From: DDH964 sp963763205
GTDB taxonomy: Bacteria; Desulfobacterota; Desulfuromonadia; Desulfuromonadales; DDH964
DNA length: 64,000 nt
Reading direction: 5' to 3'
NCBI GenBank assembly: GCA_963763205.1
Contig: CAVXNQ010000021.1
Coordinates: forward strand, 310,001 to 374,000
The notes under the pieces are model-generated. The model worked only from the letters and a program-made list of their open reading frames with translations, ran no database searches and had not been told where the DNA came from. The position numbers and the translations under genes were made by a program. This document shows positions 1 through 12,270 of the stretch, in pieces. Numbering within the stretch: the first letter of the stretch is position 1; each line of letters begins with the position of its first letter.

Positions 1-310
1 CGTCGACCAGAATCAGGCGCTTGCCATCGAGGTTGAAGGGGATTTCGGTCTTGCCCAGCGGCAGGTTCCCTCGTGAGCCGAGGTCGTCCCGGTACATGGT
101 GATGTCGACGACGCCGAGCGGCACCTTCTCCCCCTCGATGTCGGCGATCCGCTTTTGCAGCTGGGCGGCCAGGTGGTCGCCGCCGCTGCGGATGCCGACC
201 AGGACCAGCTCGGCGGTTCCCTTGTTGCGCTCGAGGATTTCGTGGGCAATCCGGGTCACGGCCCGGTTGATGCCCGCCTGATCGAGAATCACGGTCTCGT
301 TCTTGCTCAT
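1..310 (-). CDS. pyrR: PyrR bifunctional pyrimidine operon regulator / uracil phosphoribosyltransferase (3' part outside window)
   Basis: The minus strand reads from an ATG at 310 as MSKNETVILDQAGINRAV, and the visible 103 residues match the N-terminal part of PyrR, including VGIRSGG near residue 38 and the segment ending DGKRLILVD just before the PRPP-binding loop, which lies beyond the window edge. PyrR binds UMP/UTP and the leader RNA of pyr operons to favour transcription termination, and has weak uracil phosphoribosyltransferase activity. A PyrR-type RNA motif and an intrinsic terminator lie directly upstream, which supports the identification and suggests autoregulation of a pyr operon running off the left edge. 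The gene is partial because of the window boundary, not truncated in the genome as far as can be seen. Confidence 0.93.
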   Translation of the reverse strand, partial: MSKNETVILDQAGINRAVTRIAHEILERNKGTAELVLVGIRSGGDHLAAQLQKRIADIEGEKVPLGVVDITMYRDDLGSRGNLPLGKTEIPFNLDGKRLILVD

Positions 311-341
311 GCCGGAACTCCTTGGGGCGGGGGGCAGGGAC

Positions 342-377
342 AAAAAAATACCTTTCCGCCAGAAGGCGAAAAGGTAT
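342..377 (-). terminator. Intrinsic terminator of the pyrR leader (attenuator)
   Basis: On the minus strand a 13-bp stem (348-360 paired with 365-377, one G-T wobble) with a 4-base loop is followed by seven T residues (342-348). It lies 32 bases upstream of the pyrR start, between the PyrR-binding motif and the gene, so it is placed as a leader attenuator and not as the end of an upstream gene. Confidence 0.85.
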
Positions 378-415
378 CGTTACACAGCCGGATAAGAGTG
401 TCGCGCATCTTGGTT

Positions 416-443
416 CACCTTTGCCGGCCTCTCGGGACCGGTT
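416..443 (-). promoter_or_regulatory. PyrR-binding RNA loop in the pyr leader
   Basis: The minus strand contains GGTCCCGAGAGGCC flanked by complementary CCGG arms, matching the known PyrR-binding consensus ARUCCNGNGAGGYU at 12 of 14 positions. It lies upstream of the attenuator hairpin, the order expected for an anti-antiterminator that PyrR stabilises when UMP/UTP is high. The competing antiterminator fold was not computed. Confidence 0.8.
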
Positions 444-528
444 TAAAAGGGAATTGCTGCTGGAAAATCTTTGCGAATATACCCTGCCGCCGCGGCGGAG
501 TCAAGCGCAAATCGGCGCCGACCCGGGA

Positions 529-1247
529 TCAGTGGATCGGCTGCCCGATCCGCCCCCAGCGGACCTTGTCCCATAAGGGAACGTTGTCCTCCGAATTCCA
601 GGACCAGTACTTGATGAAGGCCATCCCCTTGATGTTGGCTTCGGGAACGAAGCCCCAGAAGCGGCTGTCGTAGGAGCGGTCGCGGTTGTCGCCCATGACG
701 AAATACTCCCCTTTGGGGACGGTGATCGGCGGCATGTAGTCGCGGCAGTACTGAGGACGGGGAAAGCTGTCGGTCCCGGCGCAGAGCTCGGCGTCGCCGA
801 TGATCTGTCCCGAATCCTTGTGTACCGCCTGGGGGATCGCGTAGGGCATGCCGTTGACGAAGACCTGCTTGTCGCGCACTTCCACCGTATCCCCCGGAGT
901 TCCCACCACGCGCTTGATGAAGTCCCGGCGCTGCCAGAAACTCAGGTTCGGATTGTCCCTGTCCCCGGGGAATTCGAAAACGATGATGTCCCCCCGCTCT
1001 GGGTGGCGCAGGGCCAGGTAGCGGGTGTCGTCGAAGGGGAGCTGCACGCCGTAGATGAATTTGTTGACCAGCAGATGGTCGCCGATCAGCAGGGTGTCCT
1101 CCATCGAGCCGGACGGAATCTTGAAGGCCTGGACGATGAAGGTGCGGATGACAAGGGCCAGGATCAGGGCGACCGCCAGGGCTTCGACGGTTTCGCGGAA
1201 ATTCGATTTTCTCGGTTTGGCCGAGAGGGACTTCGAGAATTTGGCCA

Positions 1248-1248
<1 letters not shown>
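529..1248 (-). CDS. lepB: Signal peptidase I
   Basis: This 239-residue protein cleaves signal peptides from exported proteins at the outer face of the inner membrane. An N-terminal membrane segment (about residues 22-42) is followed by PSGSM with the catalytic Ser48, and by RRDFIKRVVGTPGD carrying the general base Lys112; the C-terminal box MGDNRDRSYDSR is also present. Only one strong N-terminal hydrophobic segment is seen. The ATG overlaps the stop codon of lepA (TAATG), so lepA and lepB are almost certainly one operon with coupled translation, the usual order in proteobacteria. Length and motifs are normal. Confidence 0.96.
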
Positions 1249-3053
<1,805 letters not shown>

Positions 3054-3169
3054 CGGCAGTGGTCGTCGCAAAACGAAGCTAGGGTTGGTGGGCGAAACAG
3101 ATAAAATATAGGCTTGGTGGGGAATTGTAAAGGACTAAAACGGTGGTCGGGGTGGCGCCCCGAGGGGAT

Positions 3170-5901
<2,732 letters not shown>

Positions 5902-5996
5902 GACGGTAACCTGGAAGCGGGGATTAGAAAGACGAAAAACGGGAACTTTCAGAAGCTTAGCACAGGTTAATTGGAGAATGCTCTATTTTTTTTCAT

Positions 5997-6027
5997 AAAA
6001 AAGCCCGGGCCCCGAAAGGCGCCGGGC
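5997..6027 (-). terminator. Intrinsic terminator after the glyoxalase-fold gene
   Basis: On the minus strand a GC-rich hairpin (GCCCGG arm paired with CCGGGC, 6003-6027) is followed by six T residues. It lies 20 bases downstream of the stop of the glyoxalase-fold gene. Confidence 0.75.
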
Positions 6028-6048
6028 CGGCACGGTGGCGGACCGGCC

Positions 6049-6429
6049 TCAACGACCGATCACCTCGATGAAGTAGCCGTCGGGATCGCGCAGGAAGTAA
6101 AAATGCCCCTTGCCGTCCTTCCCCAGCCCCTTGATCGCCTCGGGTTGGAAACCGAGTTCCTGGTGCCGCCGGTGGGAGGCCTCCAGGTCGTCGCACTGGA
6201 CCGCGAAGTGGCTGAAGCCGTTGCCGATCTGGTAGCGCTCCTGGCGACCGTAGTTATAGGTCAGTTCCAGTTCGAAGGGATTCCCCGGAGCCCGCAGATA
6301 GAGCAGGGTGAAATCCCCCGGGAAATCCTTGCGCCGGGAGATTTCGAAGCCGAGGGCCAGCTGGTAAAAGGCGCTGGAGGCCTCCAGGTCCATGACCCGG
6401 AAACAGATGTGAATCATCGGATAGTTCAT
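6049..6429 (-). CDS. VOC-superfamily protein, lactoylglutathione lyase (glyoxalase I)-like
   Basis: The 126-residue product has the beta-alpha-beta-beta-beta repeats of glyoxalase/VOC enzymes: MIHICFRVMDLEASSAFYQ at the start, FELELTYNYG with a metal-ligand Glu in the middle, FSHFAVQCDD opening the second half, and DPDGYFIEVIGR at the end with the second Glu ligand. This pattern is that of GloA-type lactoylglutathione lyases, which convert the hemithioacetal of methylglyoxal and a thiol. The start at 6429 has AAGGA upstream; the longer frame to 6507 has no site. Substrate is not certain, as other VOC enzymes share these motifs. Confidence 0.85.
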   Translation of the reverse strand: MNYPMIHICFRVMDLEASSAFYQLALGFEISRRKDFPGDFTLLYLRAPGNPFELELTYNYGRQERYQIGNGFSHFAVQCDDLEASHRRHQELGFQPEAIKGLGKDGKGHFYFLRDPDGYFIEVIGR

Positions 6430-6503
6430 GACGGGTTCCTTTCCCGGGCCGGTGTCGGGCCCGCAATGGATGACAAGCGGTTTTGGGGTGGCCAAGGCGG
6501 CCT

Positions 6504-7211
6504 TCAATGATCACTGAAACGGCGGAGAAAGTCGCCGATGATGGCGGCAAGACTGGCTGGAACAGCACAGAACTCCACGCCGAACCCCTGGGGCAGGTAC
6601 ATGCTGGATCGCGGGAAGCCCTGGTTGATCCAGGCGACCCGGGCATACAGGTCGATCCTTTCGCTGCTGACTGCGGGGAGAAAGAAGCTGACCCGCAGCT
6701 GGTCGTGGAGTTTGACGGGCTGTCGCGTCCCGATGTATATGCCGTTATCGCTGATATCCAGGCCCATCCCCTGATAGGTGCCGGCGCCGATCTTGAAATC
6801 GACGGTCATCTGGCAGGGGGTTCGCTTCCGGCGGCGATCGATGTCAAAGAGAAACTGGTGGCCGGTTTGCAGAAAGAGGCGGCGATCGACCGGTTTTTTG
6901 AGTACGGCATCGCAGCCGGCGGCCCGGCAGGCCGCCTCGTCCAGGTTCCCGCTCGGGGCAAACACCATGACCACCGGGATGTCCTTGAGCCGTGGATCTG
7001 CCTTGAGTTTGCGGCAGCAGGTCAAACCGTCCATCACCGGCATATTGACGTCCATGAAGATCACGTTGGGCCGATGCAGTTCGGCCTGCGCGAGGGCGAT
7101 CTGGCCGTTGCCGGCAATGAGAATTTCGGCCGGGGTCTGACGCAGGTAATCCTTTTCCATCTCCAGGAAAAAATCGACGTCGTCGACGAGAAGGATCTTG
7201 GCGGTGGGCAT
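6504..7211 (-). CDS. Response regulator with REC and PilZ (c-di-GMP binding) domains
   Basis: This 235-residue protein starts with a receiver domain (LLVDD at residues 7-11, phosphoacceptor Asp54 in IFMDVNMPVMDG, KKP near 105-107) and ends with a PilZ domain. The PilZ signature is present: an arginine-rich RRRKR stretch around residue 129 followed by LDISDNGIYI, the DxSxxG element that contacts c-di-GMP. No DNA-binding domain is seen, so output is probably through protein interaction, in motility, adhesion or polysaccharide control. The gene lies 18 bases after the MBL-fold gene, probably in one transcript; its histidine kinase is not next to it. Confidence 0.9.
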   Translation of the reverse strand: MPTAKILLVDDVDFFLEMEKDYLRQTPAEILIAGNGQIALAQAELHRPNVIFMDVNMPVMDGLTCCRKLKADPRLKDIPVVMVFAPSGNLDEAACRAAGCDAVLKKPVDRRLFLQTGHQFLFDIDRRRKRTPCQMTVDFKIGAGTYQGMGLDISDNGIYIGTRQPVKLHDQLRVSFFLPAVSSERIDLYARVAWINQGFPRSSMYLPQGFGVEFCAVPASLAAIIGDFLRRFSDH

Positions 7212-7229
7212 CGGGATTGAATCTCCAAA

Positions 7230-8064
7230 TTAAAAATCGAACTGAAAACCGACATTGGCAAAGGCGACACGACCGGGAAACATCTGCGCCAGCTCCCCGC
7301 CCCGGCCGAGGCCGGTGCAGTGGGAAAGGCTGAGGCGCTCGATGCCGCAGTGGCGCAAAAAGTCGACGGTGGCGGCAAATCCGATCGTCGTCGACCGGGG
7401 CCAGATGGGTTCCGCCGATCACCGCAAAGATACTCTTGCCGCCGGTCTGCGTTTGAAAATGGCGCAGAATATTGATCAGTCCGGCGTGGGCACAGCCGAC
7501 CACCACCAACAGCCCCCGTGGGGTATCGAGAGCCAGAGAAAGGTCGTCGAGGAAGGGATCGGGGACATATTCACCGTCGGCTCCGGCGACCAGCAGGTTC
7601 GGGTCGCCGGTTTCGAAGCGGCTGGAGCGGGGAACCTCTCCGGAGAGCAGGAACCCCGGTACCCGTTGCCCGAAGGTGCGGACTGCTTCGAGGCGGCCAC
7701 CGGCATGTCGCAGGTCTTCCGGGCCGAAGGGGCAGCCGTTGGGACGCCGCTCGTAGCGCCCCGCCCAGCAGCGGGAGGCGAAGACGCCCGGGTGGGCGTA
7801 GACCGGCAAGGGGCCGCTCGCGGCGAGGACCTGCAGCAGACCGCCGCTGTGGTCGGCATGGCCGTGGCTGAGAATAATGCCGTCGAGAGCGGCGAGATCC
7901 TTGCCGAGGAGCCGGGCGTTGTTGATGATCGTCAGCCCCTGGCCGGTATCGAACAGGTAACGCCCCTGGTCGGTCTCCAGCAGGCAGGCGAAACCGTGCT
8001 CGCCGACCAGACCGCCGGGACGGGTCACGGTATTCTCGCAAAGAATGGTCAGCTTGCCGTGCAT
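7230..8064 (-). CDS. MBL-fold metallohydrolase, dihydropterin synthase-like family (frameshifted)
   Basis: The restored product is 277 residues. It has ILSHGHADHSGG with the HxHxDH zinc motif (67-72) and opens with LTILCENTVTRPGGLVGEHG, typical of the MBL subfamily that includes the archaeal ribofuranosylaminobenzene phosphate pathway protein and its bacterial relatives. Near 7378 one extra T in ATTTGCC shifts the frame; without it the protein continues AATVDFLRHCGIERLSLSHC and stops at 7230 after VGFQFDF. With the extra base the frame runs into the next gene as nonsense. Start at 8064 is supported by GAGG five bases upstream. Substrate unknown. Confidence 0.82.
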
Positions 8065-8196
8065 CAAAACCTCAATCACCGTGCCGGCCGGGAACGGTCC
8101 GGGAGGGCTGGCTTTCCGTCAGGGACTCTGTTAGCATAGCCCGCAAAATCAGGAAAAATAATACCATTCTAATGACTTGGAAAGGAATTTGTTGTC

Positions 8197-8490
8197 ATGC
8201 AGAAATTAACCGGCAAGCAGGTCCGCTTCCTGCGCGGCCTGGGCCACCACCTCCAGCCGGTGGTCCTGATCGGCCGCGAAGAGCTCAGTGAGAGGCTCCT
8301 GGCCTCGGTGGAGGTTGCTCTCGAGGACCACGAGCTGATCAAGGTCAAACTCCAGGAGGGATGTCTGACCGACCGCCGCGAGGTGGCGAGCCGGTTGGCG
8401 GAACTGAGCGGGGCCCAACTCGTCCAGGTCCTCGGCCGCACCATCCTCCTCTACCGAGCTGCGGCCGATCCGCAGCTGCAGCTCCCCTGA
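8197..8490 (+). CDS. yhbY: YhbY-family RNA-binding protein (CRM domain)
   Basis: The 97-residue protein is a single CRM domain (LTGKQVRFLRGLGHHLQPVV, LIGREELSERLLASV and the C-terminal LVQVLGRTILLYR) with the GxxG-type RNA-binding loop region. YhbY associates with pre-50S ribosomal subunits and is thought to act in ribosome assembly. It stands alone on the plus strand between two minus-strand genes, with AAAGGAA about 11 bases before the ATG. Length and motifs match the family. Confidence 0.93.
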   Translation: MQKLTGKQVRFLRGLGHHLQPVVLIGREELSERLLASVEVALEDHELIKVKLQEGCLTDRREVASRLAELSGAQLVQVLGRTILLYRAAADPQLQLP

Positions 8491-8494
8491 CGCC

Positions 8495-9628
8495 TCAAAC
8501 CCGTTCGTACGGCTCGAAGAGTCGCTTGTACTCGTCCATCGCGTAGCGGTCGGTCATGCCGGCGATGTAGTCGCAGATCACCCGCTCCTTCCCGTACAGC
8601 TCGAAGCGGGCCTGGTAGGCCGTCGGCAGCAGTGTCGGGCTGGCGACGTAGCTCTCGAACAGCATGGTCAAAAAACGTTCGGCCTTGACCCGCATCCGCT
8701 CCACCTTGTAATGCCGATAAAGCTGCCGGTAGAGGAAGGTCTTCAGCTGGCGGTTGCGTTCGCTGGTTGCCGCGCTGAAACGGACCAGCCGTCCTTGCTG
8801 TCGGCGCACGTCGGCGAGGCTCTCGATTCCCGCAGCCGTCAGGCGGCCGGCGGTGGTTGCCACCAGATCGCCGATCAGGCTGCCGATCAGATGGCTGATG
8901 GTCTGGTGGATCTGCCGCTCCAAGTCAAGGGACGGGAATTTCGCGGCGACCAGGGCGGCGGTTTCCTGCCAGAGGTCGAGGGTGGCGAGTTCCTCCAGGG
9001 TGATGTAGCCGGCCTTCAGGCCGTCGTCGATATCATGGTTGTTGTAGGCGATTTCGTCGGCGAGATCGATGATCTGCGCCTCCAGAGTCGGCGGGGTGGC
9101 CGGCTCGAATTCGGCGGCGTCCTGTGCCTGGGGCTGGTCGTAGTCGGAGGAGTGCTTGATGATCCCTTCGCGGGACTCCCAGCTCAGGTTGAGGCCGTTG
9201 AAGCCGGGATAGCGCTCCTCCAGCAGATCGACGATGCGCAGCGACTGGCGGTTATGCTCGAAGCCGCCGGCGTCCCGCATCAGGCGGTTGAGGACATGCT
9301 CGCCGGTGTGGCCGAAAGGGGTGTGGCCGAGATCGTGGGCCAGCGCCAGGGTCTCCACCAGATCCTCATTGAGGTGCAGGCTGCGGGCGATGCCGCGGGC
9401 GATCTGCGCCACCTCCAGAGAATGGGTGAGGCGGGTCCGGTAGTAGTCCCCCTCATGGTTGACGAAGACCTGGGTCTTGTACTCCAGGCGCCGGAAGGCG
9501 GCGCAGTGGATGATCCGGTCGCGGTCACGTTCGAAGGCCGGCCGATCGTCCTTGTGGGGTTCGGCATAGCGCCGGCCGCGACTCTGCTCGCTGCGGGCGG
9601 CGTAAGGGGCGAGATCGGGACGTTCCAT
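8495..9628 (-). CDS. dgt: Deoxyguanosinetriphosphate triphosphohydrolase-like protein
   Basis: This 377-residue HD-domain protein would hydrolyse dNTPs to the nucleoside and triphosphate, affecting dNTP pools. The metal-binding residues are seen in TRLTHSLEVAQ (His), LALAHDLGHTPFGHTGE (HD) and the later IIDLADEIAYNNHD (Asp). The N-terminal RFRRIIH-type region appears as DRIIHCAAFRRLEYKTQVF. The start at 9628 has GGAAAGG upstream; a longer in-frame extension to 9979 encodes a low-complexity, unlikely N-terminus. It converges with yhbY, leaving four bases between the stops. The length fits the shorter dGTPase-like subgroup and not E. coli Dgt. Confidence 0.9.
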   Translation of the reverse strand: MERPDLAPYAARSEQSRGRRYAEPHKDDRPAFERDRDRIIHCAAFRRLEYKTQVFVNHEGDYYRTRLTHSLEVAQIARGIARSLHLNEDLVETLALAHDLGHTPFGHTGEHVLNRLMRDAGGFEHNRQSLRIVDLLEERYPGFNGLNLSWESREGIIKHSSDYDQPQAQDAAEFEPATPPTLEAQIIDLADEIAYNNHDIDDGLKAGYITLEELATLDLWQETAALVAAKFPSLDLERQIHQTISHLIGSLIGDLVATTAGRLTAAGIESLADVRRQQGRLVRFSAATSERNRQLKTFLYRQLYRHYKVERMRVKAERFLTMLFESYVASPTLLPTAYQARFELYGKERVICDYIAGMTDRYAMDEYKRLFEPYERV

Positions 9629-9847
9629 GGGCAAGAAGCCTTTCCGGAGTGGCGGGTCGCAGGACGGGTCGATTCTAGCGGCATCCGTCGCCGACTGCAA
9701 CCGCCAAGAGCCGCACCCGGCTTGACGGGCCGGTAGCCGGTATGCTAGTTTTTCAGGGCGGTTAGCGGCCGGAAAGGCGCTGATTGTCGGCAGATGATCC
9801 CGGCCTTTCGGGCCGACGAACAGGAACTCCGCGCAGGGTGGACCAGG

Positions 9848-10427
9848 ATGCGAATCATTGCCGGCACAGCCCGGGGCCGACGGCTGGAAACCTTCGCGGG
9901 ACGGGACATCCGTCCTACCCCCGACCGGGTGCGCGAGGCGGTGTTCAGCGCGCTTGCTCAGCCGCCTCGGGCAGTTCACGGGGCGGCGCGTTCTCGATCT
10001 CTATGCCGGCAGCGGCGCCCTCGCCCTCGAGGCGCTGAGCCGCGGCGCCCGGGATGCCGTCCTGGTCGATCGCAGCGCCCAGGCGACCCGCCTGCAGCGT
10101 ACCAACCTCCAGCGCTGCGGCTTTGCCGAGCGGGCCGAAACCCTGAGCGGTGAGGTCCTCGCCCTGCTGCCGCGGCTGGCCGCCAAGGGGCCCTTCGACC
10201 TGGTCTTTCTCGATCCCCCCTACGGCCAGGGACTGGTGCCGCTTACCCTGGAGGGTTTGACCGCCCCCGGCCTGCTGGCGGCCGAAGCCCTGATCTGCGC
10301 CGAAACCGAGCGCAAAGACCCGGTGCCCGAGACCGTCGGCCCGCTGGTCCGGGTCGCCAGCCGCAGTTACGGCATCACCGCCGTGCATTTCTTTTCCCTC
10401 GCCAGCGAAACGAGCAGCCCGTCATGA
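9848..10427 (+). CDS. rsmD: 16S rRNA (guanine(966)-N(2))-methyltransferase RsmD (frameshifted)
   Basis: Restored length is 192 residues. The first frame reads MRIIAGTARGRRLETFAG and TPDRVREAVFSAL, the RsmD N-terminus; the second frame continues LLSRLGQFTGRRVLDLYAG, with the SAM-binding DLYAGSGALALEAL and the catalytic DLVFLDPPYG. Removing one T from the CTTG at about 9953-9955 joins them exactly (SALLSRLGQ). RsmD methylates G966 of 16S rRNA. The stop overlaps the coaD start by four bases (ATGA), the common rsmD-coaD arrangement. Because both halves are well conserved, the break is probably a sequence error. Confidence 0.9.
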
Positions 10428-10939
10428 GACCACACATCGCCGTCTATCCCGGCTCCTTCGATCCGATCACCTTCGGCCATCTCGACATCATCCAGCGCGG
10501 TCTCGAGGTCTTTGACGAGGTGATCATCGCCGTGGCCCGCAATTCGGAGAAGAAGTCCCTGTTTACCACCGCCGAGCGCCTGGAGATGATTCGCGCCGCC
10601 GTGGGCGACAATCCGCGGGTGCGGGTCGATGCCTTCGAGGGGCTGCTGGTCGATTATGTGGTGCAGCAAAAGGCCCGGGTGATCCTGCGCGGGCTGCGCG
10701 CCGTCTCCGACTTCGAATACGAATTCCAGATCGCCCAGATGAATCATACCGTCCAGGAACAGGTGGAAACCCTGTTCATGATGACCTCCGTCCCCTACGG
10801 TTACCTGAGCTCGTCCATCGTCAAGGAAGTGGCCTCCCTGCAGGGGCCCATCGACACCTTTGTCCCCCCGCCCGTCAAGGCCGCCCTGGAGAAGAAGTTC
10901 GGCCCGGCCGCCCCGGTGGGGAAACGGAGCCTGCCATGA
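10424..10939 (+). CDS. coaD: Phosphopantetheine adenylyltransferase
   Basis: The 171-residue enzyme transfers AMP to 4'-phosphopantetheine in the penultimate step of coenzyme A synthesis. YPGSFDPITFGHLDII near the N-terminus contains the (T/G)xxH nucleotidyltransferase motif, RGLRAVSDFEYEFQ the phosphopantetheine-binding region, and YGYLSSSIVKEVA the C-terminal ISSTxxR-like motif. It overlaps rsmD upstream and the DUF1858 gene downstream by four bases each, so all three are probably translated from one message. Length is normal apart from a short C-terminal extension. Confidence 0.97.
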   Translation: MRPHIAVYPGSFDPITFGHLDIIQRGLEVFDEVIIAVARNSEKKSLFTTAERLEMIRAAVGDNPRVRVDAFEGLLVDYVVQQKARVILRGLRAVSDFEYEFQIAQMNHTVQEQVETLFMMTSVPYGYLSSSIVKEVASLQGPIDTFVPPPVKAALEKKFGPAAPVGKRSLP

Positions 10940-11178
10940 TTACCCGCGAGATGACGATTCAAGAAGTGGTGCAGCGTTACCCGCAGACGATCCCGGTCTT
11001 CAAGCGCTTCGGACTCGACTGCATGGATTGCCAGATCGCCGCCTTCGAAGCGGTGGAGCACGGCGCCGGGGTTCACCATGTCGACATCGACGCCCTGCTG
11101 AAACAGCTCAACGCCGCGATCCGCAGCCTGATTCCCTCTCCCCTCCCCGTCATTCCACCCCCCGCTCCAGTTCGATGA
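10936..11178 (+). CDS. DUF1858 domain protein
   Basis: The 80-residue product begins MITREMTIQEVVQRYPQTIP and contains FGLDCMDCQIA, the CxxC-bearing core of DUF1858 domains, followed by AEHG-like helix residues (EAVEHGAGVHHVDIDALLKQL). DUF1858 domains also occur next to hybrid-cluster and redox proteins; their role is unsettled. The start overlaps coaD by four bases. The proline-rich C-terminus (IPSPLPVIPPPAPVR) overlaps the convergent creatininase-family gene by 29 bases. Confidence 0.85.
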   Translation: MITREMTIQEVVQRYPQTIPVFKRFGLDCMDCQIAAFEAVEHGAGVHHVDIDALLKQLNAAIRSLIPSPLPVIPPPAPVR

Positions 11179-11869
11179 GGAGCGCCTCCAGGGCGTCGAC
11201 CACCGCCGCCTCCAGCCGCGCGCCTTTCTCGGCGGTCGCCTTGCCGGGATCGCCCCAGACGCCGCTCGGCCAGAAGCGCCGCTTGTCGCGCACCAGGATC
11301 CCTTTGGGAAAATTCGGATAGTCCGCCGCCGCGCTGCCCCGCACCAGGTGCGGGTGGGAGTGCTGGATGCGCGAGGTCTCGATTTCCCCGGCATGGGCAT
11401 CATCCGGCGTTTCGATGATGCTGCGCCCGGCCTGCGCCGCCAGCAGGTATTCGGTCAGCACCGCCACGCGCACGTCGGGGTAGCGGCGCAGCAGCTCCTC
11501 GCCGGCGTCGGTCAGGGTCGCGCAGTGGGTAACGCCGGCGTGGCCGGTGAGCAGAACGATGTTGCGCAGCCCCTGGTCGTAGAGCGCCGCGGCGATGTCG
11601 AGGACCAGGGCGCGCAGGGTCGCAGTGGAGATGCTCAGGGTCCCGGGGTGTCCGGAGGTCGAGCGGCAGACCCCGTAATGCACCGGCGGCGCCACGAACA
11701 GCGGCCGCCGCGCGGCCAGGCGCCGGGCGACTTCACAGGCCTGGATCGTGTCGGTGTCCAGCGGCAGGTGCGGGCCGTGCTCCTCGGTGGAGCCGAAGGG
11801 GATCACCACGGTGCGGGTTGTTGCCAGCCCGGCGGTGAATTCGTCCATGGTCAGGTCGGTGATCAGCAT
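11150..11869 (-). CDS. Creatininase-family protein
   Basis: This 239-residue protein carries GSTEEHGPHLPLDTDT (residues 27-42), with the Glu, His and Asp metal ligands of creatininase-type amidohydrolases, and HAGEIETSRI later with the last Glu ligand. The family includes creatininase and enzymes of pterin, riboflavin and mycofactocin pathways. The usual NGHGGN motif is replaced by LTGHAGVTH, which makes the substrate assignment open. It is transcribed towards the coaD operon and overlaps the end of the DUF1858 gene. No obvious partner gene is adjacent. Confidence 0.85.
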   Translation of the reverse strand: MLITDLTMDEFTAGLATTRTVVIPFGSTEEHGPHLPLDTDTIQACEVARRLAARRPLFVAPPVHYGVCRSTSGHPGTLSISTATLRALVLDIAAALYDQGLRNIVLLTGHAGVTHCATLTDAGEELLRRYPDVRVAVLTEYLLAAQAGRSIIETPDDAHAGEIETSRIQHSHPHLVRGSAAADYPNFPKGILVRDKRRFWPSGVWGDPGKATAEKGARLEAAVVDALEALLIELERGVE

Positions 11870-12270
11870 CGGGGAGCCCTCTCATACGTGGAATGGGACC
11901 GGGGGACTATGCTCAGCTATTTGTTTTTGAGGGGCCAAACCGGCGGGACGCGCCCCGCCAGGCGCCCTCCTTTTTGTAAGCCGACAAAAAGGAGGCAAAA
12001 AGCGGCTGCCCCTGCGGGGGGCATGCGGGCGCGTGTTTGCGGAGCATTGAGCAACCGTTGCGGCCATCCAACTCCGCCGGCACTCCGTGGTCACAATCGC
12101 GTCTCCGGTCGCAGGTTTGCCAGCCTCCAGGTCCCCGACATTTTTGCCCTGCGTAGTCAGAGGCAATGGTTGTTTAAAGTCTCCGGGCGGGACCGGCGAC
12201 CTTGGGGTGGAAATCCCAGAAAATAGCTGAAGGGTTTCCTTTAAGTGATCGATAATAAAGGGGTTTAAAT
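11870..12270. other. Intergenic region with hairpin, possible interspersed repeat
   Basis: This 400-base stretch between two minus-strand genes has no convincing gene. It holds a perfect 12-bp inverted repeat at 11966-11995 next to GC-rich imperfect palindromes up to about 12050. The composition and hairpin resemble an intergenic repeat element, but only one copy was recognised in this window. It may also contain the 3' end of the queE transcript. Confidence 0.5.
11966..11995. repeat. Perfect 12-bp inverted repeat
   Basis: CCTCCTTTTTGT (11966-11977) is followed by a 6-base loop and its exact complement (11984-11995). The plus strand continues with CAAAAAG and the minus strand with AGGGCG, so neither side carries a proper T-tract for a standard terminator. 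Confidence 0.8.

Noticed and set aside
3111..3169. GC-rich small hairpins after the sensor kinase stop as a terminator
   Set aside because: Short stems are present but without a convincing T-tract, so the end of the kinase transcript is not assigned.
6844..8079. 411-codon reading of the MBL-fold gene extending into the REC-PilZ gene
   Set aside because: After about 7378 the translation is Arg/Pro-rich nonsense; removing one T gives the normal family C-terminus and a stop 18 bases before the next gene.
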